From contig OX457047.1 in the NCBI GenBank assembly GCA_949752735.1, positions 18,320,707 to 18,384,706 on the forward strand: a stretch of 64,000 bases of DNA, in the 5' to 3' direction. The notes under the pieces were generated by a model, which had not been told where the DNA came from, did not search any database, and was given only the letters and a program-made list of their open reading frames with translations. Numbering within the stretch: the stretch's first letter is position 1; each line of letters begins with the position of its first letter. The DNA comes from Lumbricus terrestris (taxonomy: Eukaryota; Annelida; Clitellata; Crassiclitellata; Lumbricidae). Both the position numbers and the translations under genes were made by a program. This document shows positions 24,601-37,930 of this stretch, one piece after another.

Positions 24601-27600
24601 AGGCCAAGGGCTAAGACGTGTCGAGAGGTCGGACCAGTAAGAGCTCCATCAAGGCTTAAAAACCGGAATAACAATGGAAGACTGCGAAGATCTCGAACTG
24701 GTAAGTTTGACCTCATGTACTTCAATGTGCTGACCGAAGAGACCAGTTTCTTTGGCCAGCACATGGTCAAACTTACAAGAGAACAGGGTGATTAGAGTCA
24801 CTTTGAACTTAGCTAAAAGGTCGAGAGGCGATAAAATAAAAGTATAGGGCAATTTTATTTCATTAATATAATTACTTTAACGTTTAGATTGTTAAATTTT
24901 AAGATCGTCGTCATCTTAAGTTTATACTTAGAAATAGGACCGAAAGTTGTTGCCCTTTGAGACGTTCTCTTAGGGAAGGGTGTGTGGTGTTCTTGATTTC
25001 GCAGGAAGAAGACTTCAGAGAGGATGTCGACGTGAGGCGTGAAGAGTCGGCGGCATCAGAGGCCAAGGGCTAAGACGTGTCGAGAGGTCGGACCAGTACG
25101 AGCTCCATCAAGGCTTAAAAACTGGAATAACAATGGAAGACTGCGAAGATCTCGAACTGGTAAGTTTGACCTCATGTACTTCAATGTGCTGACCGAAGAG
25201 ACCAGTTTCTTTGGCCAGCACATGGTCAAACTTACAAGAGAACAGGGTGATTAGAGTAACTTTGAACTTAGCTAAAAGGTCGAGAGGCGATAAAATAAAA
25301 GATTAGGGCAATTTTATTTCATTAATATAATTACTTTAACGTTTTGATTGTTAAATTTTAAGATCGTCATCATCTTAAGTTTAGACTTCGACATAAGACC
25401 GAAAGTTGTTGCCCTTTGAGACATTCTCTTAGGGAAGGGTGTGTGGTGTTCTTGATTTCGCAGGAAGAAGACTTCAGAGAGGATGTCGACGTGAGGCGTG
25501 AAGAGTCGGCGGCATCAGAGGCCAAGGGCTAAGACGTGTCGAGAGGTCGGACCAGTACGAGCTCCATCAAGGCTTAAAAACTGGAATAACAATGGAAGAC
25601 TGCGAAGATCTCGAACTGGTAAGTTTGACCTCATGTACTTCAATGTGCTGACCGAAGAGACCAGTTTCTTTGGCCAGCACATGGTCAAACTTACAAGAGA
25701 ACAGGGTGATTAGAGTAACTTTGAACTTAGCTAAAAGGTCGAGAGGCGATAAAATAAAAGATTAGGGCAATTATATTTCATTAATATAATTACTTTAACG
25801 TTTTGATTGTTAAATTTTAAGATCGTCGTCATCTTAAGTTTATACTTAGAAATAGGACCGAAAGTTGTTGCCCTTTGAGACGTTCTCTTAGGGAAGGGTG
25901 TGTGGTGTTCTTGATTTCGCAGGAAGAAGACTTCAGAGAAGATGTCGACGTGAGGCGTGAAGAGTCGGCGGCATCAGAGGCCAAGGGCTAAGACGTGTCG
26001 AGAGGTCGGACCAGTACGAGCTCCATCAAGGCTTAAAAACTGGAATAACAATGGAAGACTGCGAAGATCTCGAACTGGTAAGTATGACCTCATGTACTTC
26101 AATGTGCTGACCGAAGAGACCAGTTTCTTTGGCCAGCACATGGTCAAACTGACAAGAGAACAGGGTGATTAGAGTAACTTTGAACTTAGCTAAAAGGTCG
26201 AGAGGCGATAAAATAAAAGATTAGGGCAATTATATTTCATTAATATAATTACTTTAACGTTTTGATTGTTAAATTTTAAGATCGTCGTCATCTTAAGTTT
26301 ATACTTAGAAATAGGACCGAAAGTTGTTGCCCTTTGAGACATTCTCTTAGGGAAGGGTGTGTGGTGTTCTTGATTTCGCAGGAAGAAGACTTCAGAGAGG
26401 ATGTCGACGTGAGGCGTGAAGAGTCGGCGGCATCAGAGGCCAAGGGCTAAGACGTGTCGAGAGGTCGGACCAGTACGAGCTCCATCAAGGCTTAAAAACT
26501 GGAATAACAATGGAAGACTGCGAAGATCTCGAACTGGTAAGTTTGACCTCATGTACTTCAATGTGCTGACCGAAGAGACCAGTTTCTTTGGCCAGCACAT
26601 GGTCAAACTTACAAGAGAACAGGGTGACCAGAGTAACTTTGAACTTAGCTAAAAGGTCGAGAGGCGATAAAATAAAAGATTAGGGCAATTATATTTCATT
26701 AATATAATTACTTTAACGTTAAGATTGTTAAATTTTAAGATCGTCATCATCTTAAGTTTATACTTAGACATAGGACCGAAAGTTGTTGCCCTTTGAGACG
26801 TTCTCTTAGGGAAGGGTGTGTGGTGTTCTTGATTTCGCAGGAAGAAGACTTCAGAGAAGATGTCGACGTGAGGCGTGAAGAGTCGGCGGCATCAGAGGCC
26901 AAGGGCTAAGACGTGTCGAGAGGTCGGACCAGTACGAGCTCCATCAAGGCTTAAAAACTGGAATAACAATGGAAGACTGCGAAGATCTCGAACTGGTAAG
27001 TTTGACCTCATGTACTTCAATGTGCTGACCGAAGAGACCAGTTTCTTTGGCCAGCACATGGTCAAACTTACAAGAGAACAGGGTGACTAGAGTCACTTTG
27101 AACTTAGCTAAAAGGTTGAGAGGCGATAAAATAAAAGATTAGGGCAATTATATTTCATTAATATAATTACTTTAACGTTAAGATTGTTAAATTTTTTAAG
27201 ATCGTCATCATCTTAAGTTTATACTTAGAAATAGGACCGAAAGTTGTTGCCCTTTGAGACGTTCTCTTAGGGAAGGGTGTGTGGTGTTCTTGATTTCGCA
27301 GGAAGAAGACCTCAGAGAGGATGTCGACGTGAGGCGTGGACAGTCGGCGGCATCAGAGGCCAAGGGCTAAGACGTGTCGAGAGGTCGGACCAGTACGAGC
27401 TCCATCAAGGCTTAAAAACTGGAATAACAATGGAAGACTGCGAAGATCTCGAACTGGTAAGTTTGACCTCATGTACTTCAATGTGCTGACCGAAGAGACC
27501 AGTTTCTTTGGCCAACACATGGTCAAACTTACAAGAGAACAGGGTGATTAGAGTCACTTTGAACTTAGCTAAAAGGTCGAGAGGCGATAAAATAAAAGAT

Positions 27601-30600
27601 TAGGGCAATTTTATTTCATTAATATAATTACTTTAACGTTTAGATTGTTAAATTTTAAGATCGTCGTCATCTTAAGTTTATACTTAGAAATAGGACCGAA
27701 AGTTGTTGCCCTTTGAGACGTTCTCTTAGGGAAGGGTGTGTGGTGTTCTTGATTTCGCAGGAAGAAGACTTCAGAGAAGATGTCGACGTGAGGCGTGAAG
27801 AGTCAGCGGCATCAGAGGCCAAGGGCTAAGACGTGTCGAGAGGTCGGACCAGTACGAGCTCCATCAAGGCTTAAAAACTGGAATAACAATGGAAGACTGC
27901 GAAGATCTCGAACTGGTAAGTTTGACCTCATGTACTTCAATGTGCTGACCGAAGAGACCAGTTTCTTTGGCCAGCACATGGTCAAACTTACAAGAGAACA
28001 GGGTGATTAGAGTAACTTTGAACTTAGCTAAAAGGTCTAGAGGCGATAAAATGAAAGATTAGGGCAATTTTATTTCATTAATATAATTACTTTAACGTTT
28101 TGATTGTTAAATTTTAAGATCGTCGTCATCTTAAGTTTATACTTAGAAATAGGACCGAAAGTTGTTGCCCTTTGAGACGTTCTCTTAGGGAAGGGTGTGT
28201 GGTGTTCTTGATTTCGCAGGAAGAAGACCTCAGAGAGGATGTCGACGTGAGGCGTGGACAGTCTGCGGCATCAGAGGCCAAGGGCTAAGACGTGTCGAGA
28301 GGTCGGACCAGTACGAGCTCCATCAAGGCTTAAAACCCGGAATAACAATGGAAGACTGCGAAGATCTCGAACTGGTAAGTTTGACCTCATGTACTTCAAT
28401 GTGCTGACCGAAGAGACCAGTTTCTTTGGCCAGCACATGGTCAAACTTACAAGAGAACAGGGTGATTAGAGTCACTTTGAACTTAGCTAAAAGGTCGAGA
28501 GGCGATAAAATAAAAGTATAGGGCAATTTTATTTCATTAATATAATTACTTTAACGTTTAGATTGTTAAATTTTAAGATCGTCGTCATCTTAAGTTTATA
28601 CTTAGAAATAGGACCGAAAGTTGTTGCCCTTTGAGACGTTCTCTTAGGGAAGGGTGTGTGGTGTTCTTGATTTCGCAGGAAGAAGACTTCAGAGAGGATG
28701 TCGACGTGAGGCGTGAAGAGTCGGCGGCATCAGAGGCCAAGGGCTAAGACGTGTCGAGAGGTCGGACCAGTACGAGCTCCATCAAGGCTTAAAAACTGGA
28801 ATAACAATGGAAGACTGCGAAGATCTCGAACTGGTAAGTTTGACCTCATGTACTTCAATGTGCTGACCGAAGAGACCAGTTTCTTTGGCCAGCACATGGT
28901 CAAACTTACAAGAGAACAGGGTGATTAGAGTAACTTTGAACTTAGCTAAAAGGTCGAGAGGCGATAAAATAAAAGATTAGGGCAATTATATTTCATTAAT
29001 ATAATTACTTTAACGTTTTGATTGTTAAATTTTAAGATCGTCGTCATCTTAAGTTTATACTTAGAAATAGGACCGAAAGTTGTTGCCCTTTGAGACGTTC
29101 TCTTAGGGAAGGGTGTGTGGTGTTCTTGATTTCGCAGGAAGAAGACCTCAGAGAGGATGTCGACGTGAGGCGTGGACAGTCTGCGGCATCAGAGGCCAAG
29201 GGCTAAGACGTGTCGAGAGGTCGGACCAGTAAGAGCTCCATCAAGGCTTAAAAACCGGAATAACAATGGAAGACTGCGAAGATCTCGAACTGGTAAGTTT
29301 GACCTCATGTACTTCAATGTGCTGACCGAAGAGACCAGTTTCTTTGGCCAGCACATGGTCAAACTTACAAGAGAACAGGGTGATTAGAGTCACTTTGAAC
29401 TTAGCTAAAAGGTCGAGAGGCGATAAAATAAAAGTATAGGGCAATTTTATTTCATTAATATAATTACTTTAACGTTTAGATTGTTAAATTTTAAGATCGT
29501 CGTCATCTTAAGTTTATACTTAGAAATAGGACCGAAAGTTGTTGCCCTTTGAGACGTTCTCTTAGGGAAGGGTGTGTGGTGTTCTTGATTTCGCAGGAAG
29601 AAGACTTCAGAGAGGATGTCGACGTGAGGCGTGAAGAGTCGGCGGCATCAGAGGCCAAGGGCTAAGACGTGTCGAGAGGTCGGACCAGTACGAGCTCCAT
29701 CAAGGCTTAAAAACTGGAATAACAATGGAAGACTGCGAAGATCTCGAACTGGTAAGTTTGACCTCATGTACTTCAATGTGCTGACCGAAGAGACCAGTTT
29801 CTTTGGCCAGCACATGGTCAAACTTACAAGAGAACAGGGTGATTAGAGTAACTTTGAACTTAGCTAAAAGGTCGAGAGGCGATAAAATAAAAGATTAGGG
29901 CAATTTTATTTCATTAATATAATTACTTTAACGTTTTGATTGTTAAATTTTAAGATCGTCATCATCTTAAGTTTAGACTTCGACATAAGACCGAAAGTTG
30001 TTGCCCTTTGAGACATTCTCTTAGGGAAGGGTGTGTGGTGTTCTTGATTTCGCAGGAAGAAGACTTCAGAGAGGATGTCGACGTGAGGCGTGAAGAGTCG
30101 GCGGCATCAGAGGCCAAGGGCTAAGACGTGTCGAGAGGTCGGACCAGTACGAGCTCCATCAAGGCTTAAAAACTGGAATAACAATGGAAGACTGCGAAGA
30201 TCTCGAACTGGTAAGTTTGACCTCATGTACTTCAATGTGCTGACCGAAGAGACCAGTTTCTTTGGCCAGCACATGGTCAAACTTACAAGAGAACAGGGTG
30301 ATTAGAGTAACTTTGAACTTAGCTAAAAGGTCGAGAGGCGATAAAATAAAAGATTAGGGCAATTATATTTCATTAATATAATTACTTTAACGTTTTGATT
30401 GTTAAATTTTAAGATCGTCGTCATCTTAAGTTTATACTTAGAAATAGGACCGAAAGTTGTTGCCCTTTGAGACGTTCTCTTAGGGAAGGGTGTGTGGTGT
30501 TCTTGATTTCGCAGGAAGAAGACTTCAGAGAAGATGTCGACGTGAGGCGTGAAGAGTCGGCGGCATCAGAGGCCAAGGGCTAAGACGTGTCGAGAGGTCG

Positions 30601-31798
30601 GACCAGTACGAGCTCCATCAAGGCTTAAAAACTGGAATAACAATGGAAGACTGCGAAGATCTCGAACTGGTAAGTTTGACCTCATGTACTTCAATGTGCT
30701 GACCGAAGAGACCAGTTTCTTTGGCCAGCACATGGTCAAACTTACAAGAGAACAGGGTGATTAGAGTAACTTTGAACTTAGCTAAAAGGTCGAGAGGCGA
30801 TAAAATAAAAGATTAGGGCAATTATATTTCATTAATATAATTACTTTAACGTTTTGATTGTTAAATTTTAAGATCGTCGTCATCTTAAGTTTATACTTAG
30901 AAATAGGACCGAAAGTTGTTGCCCTTTGAGACATTCTCTTAGGGAAGGGTGTGTGGTGTTCTTGATTTCGCAGGAAGAAGACTTCAGAGAGGATGTCGAC
31001 GTGAGGCGTGAAGAGTCGGCGGCATCAGAGGCCAAGGGCTAAGACGTGTCGAGAGGTCGGACCAGTACGAGCTCCATCAAGGCTTAAAAACTGGAATAAC
31101 AATGGAAGACTGCGAAGATCTCGAACTGGTAAGTTTGACCTCATGTACTTCAATGTGCTGACCGAAGAGACCAGTTTCTTTGGCCAGCACATGGTCAAAC
31201 TTACAAGAGAACAGGGTGATTAGAGTCACTTTGAACTTAGCTAAAAGGTCGAGAGGCGATAAAATAAAAGTATAGGGCAATTTTATTTCATTAATATAAT
31301 TACTTTAACGTTTAGATTGTTAAATTTTAAGATCGTCGTCATCTTAAGTTTATACTTAGAAATAGGACCGAAAGTTGTTGCCCTTTGAGACGTTCTCTTA
31401 GGGAAGGGTGTGTGGTGTTCTTGATTTCGCAGGAAGAAGACTTCAGAGAGGATGTCGACGTGAGGCGTGAAGAGTCGGCGGCATCAGAGGCCAAGGGCTA
31501 AGACGTGTCGAGAGGTCGGACCAGTACGAGCTCCATCAAGGCTTAAAAACTGGAATAACAATGGAAGACTGCGAAGATCTCGAACTGGTAAGTTTGACCT
31601 CATGTACTTCAATGTGCTGACCGAAGAGACCAGTTTCTTTGGCCAGCACATGGTCAAACTTACAAGAGAACAGGGTGATTAGAGTAACTTTGAACTTAGC
31701 TAAAAGGTCGAGAGGCGATAAAATAAAAGATTAGGGCAATTATATTTCATTAATATAATTACTTTAACGTTTTGATTGTTAAATTTTAAGATCGTCAT
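21639..31798 (+). repeat. Large higher-order repeat copy 2 (22 monomers, 10,160 bp)
   Basis: Starts with the duplication-bearing monomer. It keeps the landmark order aattac/aactcg (22745), aaacccgg (23662), ctaaaacg (24121), gtaagagc (24580), GTAAGTA (25957), gtgaccag (26416). It then diverges: a ggacagtcgg monomer with a six-T tail upstream (27336) and a gaagagtcagc monomer (27795), otherwise typical of the left block (6558 and 7017), are substituted. A second aaacccgg/gtaagagc pair follows (28254 and 29172). This looks like an exchange with sequence like the left block. Confidence 0.8.
21980..22040 (+). repeat. 61-bp internal duplication (marker 2)
   Basis: Same insertion point and sequence as the first marker, 10,618 bp downstream. 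This copy also has aacattgg in place of aacaatgg upstream (near 21859), which destroys the strong-context ATG in this monomer. Confidence 0.9.
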
Positions 31799-32139
31799 CA
31801 TCTTAAGTTTATACTTAGAAATAGGACCGAAAGTTGTTGCCCTTTGAGACGTTCTCTTAAGGAAGGGTGTGTGGTGTTCTTGATTTCGCAGGAAGAAGAC
31901 TTCAGAGAGGATGTCGACGTGAGGCGTGAAGAGTCGGCGGCATCAGAGGCCAAGGGCTAAGACGTGTCGAGAGGTCGGACCAGTACGAGCTCCATCAAGG
32001 CTTAAAAACTGGAATAACAATGGAAGACTGCGAAGATCTCGAACTGGTAAGTTTGACCTCATGTACTTCAATGTGCTGACCGAAGAGACCAGTTTCTTTG
32101 GCCAGCACATGGTCAAACCTACAAGAGAACAGGGTGATT

Positions 32140-32200
32140 GTTGCCCTTTGAGACATTCTCTTAGGGAAGGGTGTGTGGTGTTCTTGATTTCGCAGGAAGA
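32140..32200 (+). repeat. 61-bp internal duplication (marker 3)
   Basis: Same insertion point and sequence, 10,160 bp after marker 2. The exact shared junction shows one duplication event that was then copied with the higher-order repeat. Confidence 0.9.
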
Positions 32201-35200
32201 AGAGTAACTTTGAACTTAGCTAAAAGGTCGAGAGGCGATAAAATAAAAGATTAGGGCAATTATATTTCATTAATATAATTACTTTAACGTTTTGATTGTT
32301 AAATTTTAAGATCGTCGTCGTCTTAAGTTTATACTTAGAAATAGGACCGAAAGTTGTTGCCCTTTGAGACGTTCTCTTAGGGAAGGGTGTGTGGTGTTCT
32401 TGATTTCGCAGGAAGAAGACTTCAGAGAAGATGTCGACGTGAGGCGTGAAGAGTCGGCGGCATCAGAGGCCAAGGGCTAAGACGTGTCGAGAGGTCGGAC
32501 CAGTACGAGCTCCATCAAGGCTTAAAAACTGGAATAACAATGGAAGACTGCGAAGATCTCGAACTGGTAAGTTTGACCTCATGTACTTCAATGTGCTGAC
32601 CGAAGAGACCAGTTTCTTTGGCCAGCACATGGTCAAACTTACAAGAGAACAGGGTGATTAGAGTAACTTTGAACTTAGCTAAAAGGTCGAGAGGCGATAA
32701 AATAAAAGATTAGGGCAATTTTATTTCATTAATATAATTACTTTAACGTTTTGATTGTTAAATTTTAAGATCGTCATCATCTTAAGTTTATACTTAGAAA
32801 TAGGACCGAAAGTTGTTGCCCTTTGAGACGTTCTCTTAGGGAAGGGTGTGTGGTGATCTTGATTTCGCAGGAAGAAGACCTCAGAGAGGATGTCGACGTG
32901 AGGCGTGGACAGTCTGCGGCATCAGAGGCCAAGGGCTAAGACGTGTCGAGAGGTCGGACCAGTACGAGCTCCATCAAGGCTTAAAAACCGGAATTACAAT
33001 GGAAGACTGCGAGGATCTCGAACTCGTAAGTTTGACCTCATGTACTTCAATGTGCTGACCGAAGAGACCAGTTTCTTTGGCCAGCACATGGTCAAACTTA
33101 CAAGAGAACAGGGTGATTAGAGTCACTTTGAACTTAGCTAAAAGGTCGAGAGGCGATAAAATAAAAGATTAGGGCAATTTTATTTCATTAATATAATTAC
33201 TTTAACGTTTAGATTGTTAATTTTTAAGATCGTCGTCATCTTAAGTTTATACTTAGAAATAGGACCGAAAGTTGTTGCCCTTTGAGACATTCTCTTAGGG
33301 AAGGGTGTGTGGTGTTCTTGATTTCGCAGGAAGAAGACTTCAGAGAGGATGTCGACGTGAGGCGTGAAGAGTCGGCGGCATCAGAGGCCAAGGGCTAAGA
33401 CGTGTCGAGAGGTCGGACCAGTACGAGCTCCATCAAGGCTTAAAAACTGGAATAACAATGGAAGACTGCGAAGATCTCGAACTGGTAAGTTTGACCTCAT
33501 GTACTTCAATGTGCTGACCGAAGAGACCAGTTTCTTTGGCCAGCACATGGTCAAACTTACAAGAGAACAGGGTGATTAGAGTAACTTTGAACTTAGCTAA
33601 AAGGTCGAGAGGCGATAAAATGAAAGATTAGGGCAATTTTATTTCATTAATATAATTACTTTAACGTTTTGATTGTTAAATTTTAAGATCGTCGTCATCT
33701 TAAGTTTATACTTAGAAATAGGACCGAAAGTTGTTGCCCTTTGAGACGTTCTCTTAGGGAAGGGTGTGTGGTGTTCTTGATTTCGCAGGAAGAAGACCTC
33801 AGAGAGGATGTCGACGTGAGGCGTGGACAGTCTGCGGCATCAGAGGCCAAGGGCTAAGACGTGTCGAGAGGTCGGACCAGTACGAGCTCCATCAAGGCTT
33901 AAAACCCGGAATAACAATGGAAGACTGCGAAGATCTCGAACTGGTAAGTTTGACCTCATGTACTTCAATGTGCTGACCGAAGAGACCAGTTTCTTTGGCC
34001 AGCACATGGTCAAACTTACAAGAGAACAGGGTGATTAGAGTAACTTTGAACTTAGCTAAAAGGTCGAGAGGCGATAAAATAAAAGATTAGGGCAATTATA
34101 TTTCATTAATATAATTACTTTAACGTTAAGATTGTTAAATTTTAAGATCGTCATCATCTTAAGTTTATACTTAGACATAGGACCGAAAGTTGTTGCCCTT
34201 TGAGACGTTCTCTTAGGGAAGGGTGTGTGGTGTTCTTGATTTCGCAGGAAGAAGACTTCAGAGAAGATGTCGACGTGAGGCGTGAAGAGTCGGCGGCATC
34301 AGAGGCCAAGGGCTAAAACGTGTCGAGAGGTCGGACCAGTACGAGCTCCATCAAGGCTTAAAAACTGGAATAACAATGGAAGACTGCGAAGATCTCGAAC
34401 TGGTAAGTTTGACCTCATGTACTTCAATGTGCTGACCGAAGAGACCAGTTTCTTTGGCCAGCACATGGTCAAACTTACAAGAGAACAGGGTGATTAGAGT
34501 AACTTTGAACTTAGCTAAAAGGTCGAGAGGCGATAAAATAAAAGATTAGGGCAATTATATTTCATTAATATAATTACTTTAACGTTTTGATTGTTAAATT
34601 TTAAGATCGTCGTCATCTTAAGTTTATACTTAGAAATAGGACCGAAAGTTGTTGCCCTTTGAGACGTTCTCTTAGGGAAGGGTGTGTGGTGTTCTTGATT
34701 TCGCAGGAAGAAGACCTCAGAGAGGATGTCGACGTGAGGCGTGGACAGTCTGCGGCATCAGAGGCCAAGGGCTAAGACGTGTCGAGAGGTCGGACCAGTA
34801 AGAGCTCCATCAAGGCTTAAAAACCGGAATAACAATGGAAGACTGCGAAGATCTCGAACTGGTAAGTTTGACCTCATGTACTTCAATGTGCTGACCGAAG
34901 AGACCAGTTTCTTTGGCCAGCACATGGTCAAACTTACAAGAGAACAGGGTGATTAGAGTCACTTTGAACTTAGCTAAAAGGTCGAGAGGCGATAAAATAA
35001 AAGTATAGGGCAATTTTATTTCATTAATATAATTACTTTAACGTTTAGATTGTTAAATTTTAAGATCGTCGTCATCTTAAGTTTATACTTAGAAATAGGA
35101 CCGAAAGTTGTTGCCCTTTGAGACGTTCTCTTAGGGAAGGGTGTGTGGTGTTCTTGATTTCGCAGGAAGAAGACTTCAGAGAGGATGTCGACGTGAGGCG

Positions 35201-37777
35201 TGAAGAGTCGGCGGCATCAGAGGCCAAGGGCTAAGACGTGTCGAGAGGTCGGACCAGTACGAGCTCCATCAAGGCTTAAAAACTGGAATAACAATGGAAG
35301 ACTGCGAAGATCTCGAACTGGTAAGTTTGACCTCATGTACTTCAATGTGCTGACCGAAGAGACCAGTTTCTTTGGCCAGCACATGGTCAAACTTACAAGA
35401 GAACAGGGTGATTAGAGTAACTTTGAACTTAGCTAAAAGGTCGAGAGGCGATAAAATAAAAGATTAGGGCAATTATATTTCATTAATATAATTACTTTAA
35501 CGTTTTGATTGTTAAATTTTAAGATCGTCATCATCTTAAGTTTAGACTTCGACATAAGACCGAAAGTTGTTGCCCTTTGAGACATTCTCTTAGGGAAGGG
35601 TGTGTGGTGTTCTTGATTTCGCAGGAAGAAGACTTCAGAGAGGATGTCGACGTGAGGCGTGAAGAGTCGGCGGCATCAGAGGCCAAGGGCTAAGACGTGT
35701 CGAGAGGTCGGACCAGTACGAGCTCCATCAAGGCTTAAAAACTGGAATAACAATGGAAGACTGCGAAGATCTCGAACTGGTAAGTTTGACCTCATGTACT
35801 TCAATGTGCTGACCGAAGAGACCAGTTTCTTTGGCCAGCACATGGTCAAACTTACAAGAGAACAGGGTGATTAGAGTAACTTTGAACTTAGCTAAAAGGT
35901 CGAGAGGCGATAAAATAAAAGATTAGGGCAATTATATTTCATTAATATAATTACTTTAACGTTTTGATTGTTAAATTTTAAGATCGTCGTCATCTTAAGT
36001 TTATACTTAGAAATAGGACCGAAAGTTGTTGCCCTTTGAGACGTTCTCTTAGGGAAGGGTGTGTGGTGTTCTTGATTTCGCAGGAAGAAGACTTCAGAGA
36101 AGATGTCGACGTGAGGCGTGAAGAGTCGGCGGCATCAGAGGCCAAGGGCTAAGACGTGTCGAGAGGTCGGACCAGTACGAGCTCCATCAAGGCTTAAAAA
36201 CTGGAATAACAATGGAAGACTGCGAAGATCTCGAACTGGTAAGTATGACCTCATGTACTTCAATGTGCTGACCGAAGAGACCAGTTTCTTTGGCCAGCAC
36301 ATGGTCAAACTTACAAGAGAACAGGGTGATTAGAGTAACTTTGAACTTAGCTAAAAGGTCGAGAGGCGATAAAATAAAAGATTAGGGCAATTATATTTCA
36401 TTAATATAATTACTTTAACGTTTTGATTGTTAAATTTTAAGATCGTCGTCATCTTAAGTTTATACTTAGAAATAGGACCGAAAGTTGTTGCCCTTTGAGA
36501 CATTCTCTTAGGGAAGGGTGTGTGGTGTTCTTGATTTCGCAGGAAGAAGACTTCAGAGAGGATGTCGACGTGAGGCGTGAAGAGTCGGCGGCATCAGAGG
36601 CCAAGGGCTAAGACGTGTCGAGAGGTCGGACCAGTACGAGCTCCATCAAGGCTTAAAAACTGGAATAACAATGGAAGACTGCGAAGATCTCGAACTGGTA
36701 AGTTTGACCTCATGTACTTCAATGTGCTGACCGAAGAGACCAGTTTCTTTGGCCAGCACATGGTCAAACTTACAAGAGAACAGGGTGACCAGAGTAACTT
36801 TGAACTTAGCTAAAAGGTCGAGAGGCGATAAAATAAAAGATTAGGGCAATTATATTTCATTAATATAATTACTTTAACGTTAAGATTGTTAAATTTTAAG
36901 ATCGTCATCATCTTAAGTTTATACTTAGACATAGGACCGAAAGTTGTTGCCCTTTGAGACGTTCTCTTAGGGAAGGGTGTGTGGTGTTCTTGATTTCGCA
37001 GGAAGAAGACTTCAGAGAAGATGTCGACGTGAGGCGTGAAGAGTCGGCGGCATCAGAGGCCAAGGGCTAAGACGTGTCGAGAGGTCGGACCAGTACGAGC
37101 TCCATCAAGGCTTAAAAACTGGAATAACAATGGAAGACTGCGAAGATCTCGAACTGGTAAGTTTGACCTCATGTACTTCAATGTGCTGACCGAAGAGACC
37201 AGTTTCTTTGGCCAGCACATGGTCAAACTTACAAGAGAACAGGGTGATTAGAGTAACTTTGAACTTAGCTAAAAGGTCGAGAGGCGATAAAATAAAAGAT
37301 TAGGGCAATTATATTTCATTAATATAATTACTTTAACGTTTTGATTGTTAAATTTTAAGATCGTCGTCATCTTAAGTTTATACTTAGAAATAGGACCGAA
37401 AGTTGTTGCCCTTTGAGACATTCTCTTAGGGAAGGGTGTGTGGTGTTCTTGATTTCGCAGGAAGAAGACTTCAGAGAGGATGTCGACGTGAGGCGTGAAG
37501 AGTCGGCGGCATCAGAGGCCAAGGGCTAAGACGTGTCGAGAGGTCGGACCAGTACGAGCTCCATCAAGGCTTAAAAACTGGAATAACAATGGAAGACTGC
37601 GAAGATCTCGAACTGGTAAGTTTGACCTCATGTACTTCAATGTGCTGACCGAAGAGACCAGTTTCTTTGGCCAGCACATGGTCAAACTTACAAGAGAACA
37701 GGGTGACCAGAGTAACTTTGAACTTAGCTAAAAGGTCGAGAGGCGATAAAATAAAAGATTAGGGCAATTATATTTCA

Positions 37778-37781
37778 TTAA
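37778..37781. repeat. TTAA target-site duplication, left
   Basis: TTAA in ttcaTTAA directly before the left terminal repeat. In uninterrupted monomers the same position reads ttcaTTAAtataatt, so this is the left copy of the duplicated target. Confidence 0.93.
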
Positions 37782-37794
37782 CACATTGACCGCG
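37782..37794 (+). repeat. Left terminal inverted repeat
   Basis: CACATTGACCGCG, 13 bp, is the exact reverse complement of the right end. The similarity stops at the next base (G on the left, A on the right). Confidence 0.92.
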
Positions 37795-37930
37795 GGACCA
37801 TTTCTTTGCAGTACGCGGCGGCACCATAGAAAATTTGAACCCCGGCAGTCCGATCGTAAATTTGACACAGGTCAGCTCGATCATAAAATTCGATCGCAGG
37901 GACCATTTATTAGGGCTTATCTGTCGCCCT
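37794..37930 (+). repeat. Left subterminal imperfect direct repeats of the transposon
   Basis: GGGACCATTT occurs at 37794-37803 and again at 37899-37908. Each is followed within about 12-25 bases by TACGC (37812 and about 37930). Between them are cgatcgtaaat and cgatcataaaa words. Subterminal repeats of this kind are often transposase-binding sites, but that role is inferred here. Confidence 0.5.

Larger units (their letters stand above)
1..37777 (+). repeat. 459-bp tandem satellite array, left part (monomers 1-82)
   Basis: Eighty-two head-to-tail copies of a 459-bp monomer, all in one orientation. The phrase catcttaag recurs at 1, 460, 920, 1379 and so on. By eye, copies differ at only a handful of positions. 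Most are exactly 459 bp; exceptions are small indels (an extra A near 661-667, six-T runs near 2741, 5038, 6414 and 27192, a 3-bp loss near 5607, a 1-bp loss near 23474) and three 61-bp duplications. Recurrent variable sites define classes: ggacagtcgg, ggacagtctg or gaagagtcgg about 130 bp into the monomer; aaaactgg, aaaaccgg or aaacccgg about 207 bp in; and several sites in the A/T-rich tail. The open frames here are repeats of the same frames and are not annotated as genes. Conserved GTCGAC and GAGCTC sites recur once per monomer. The array extends beyond the left window edge. Confidence 0.98.
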
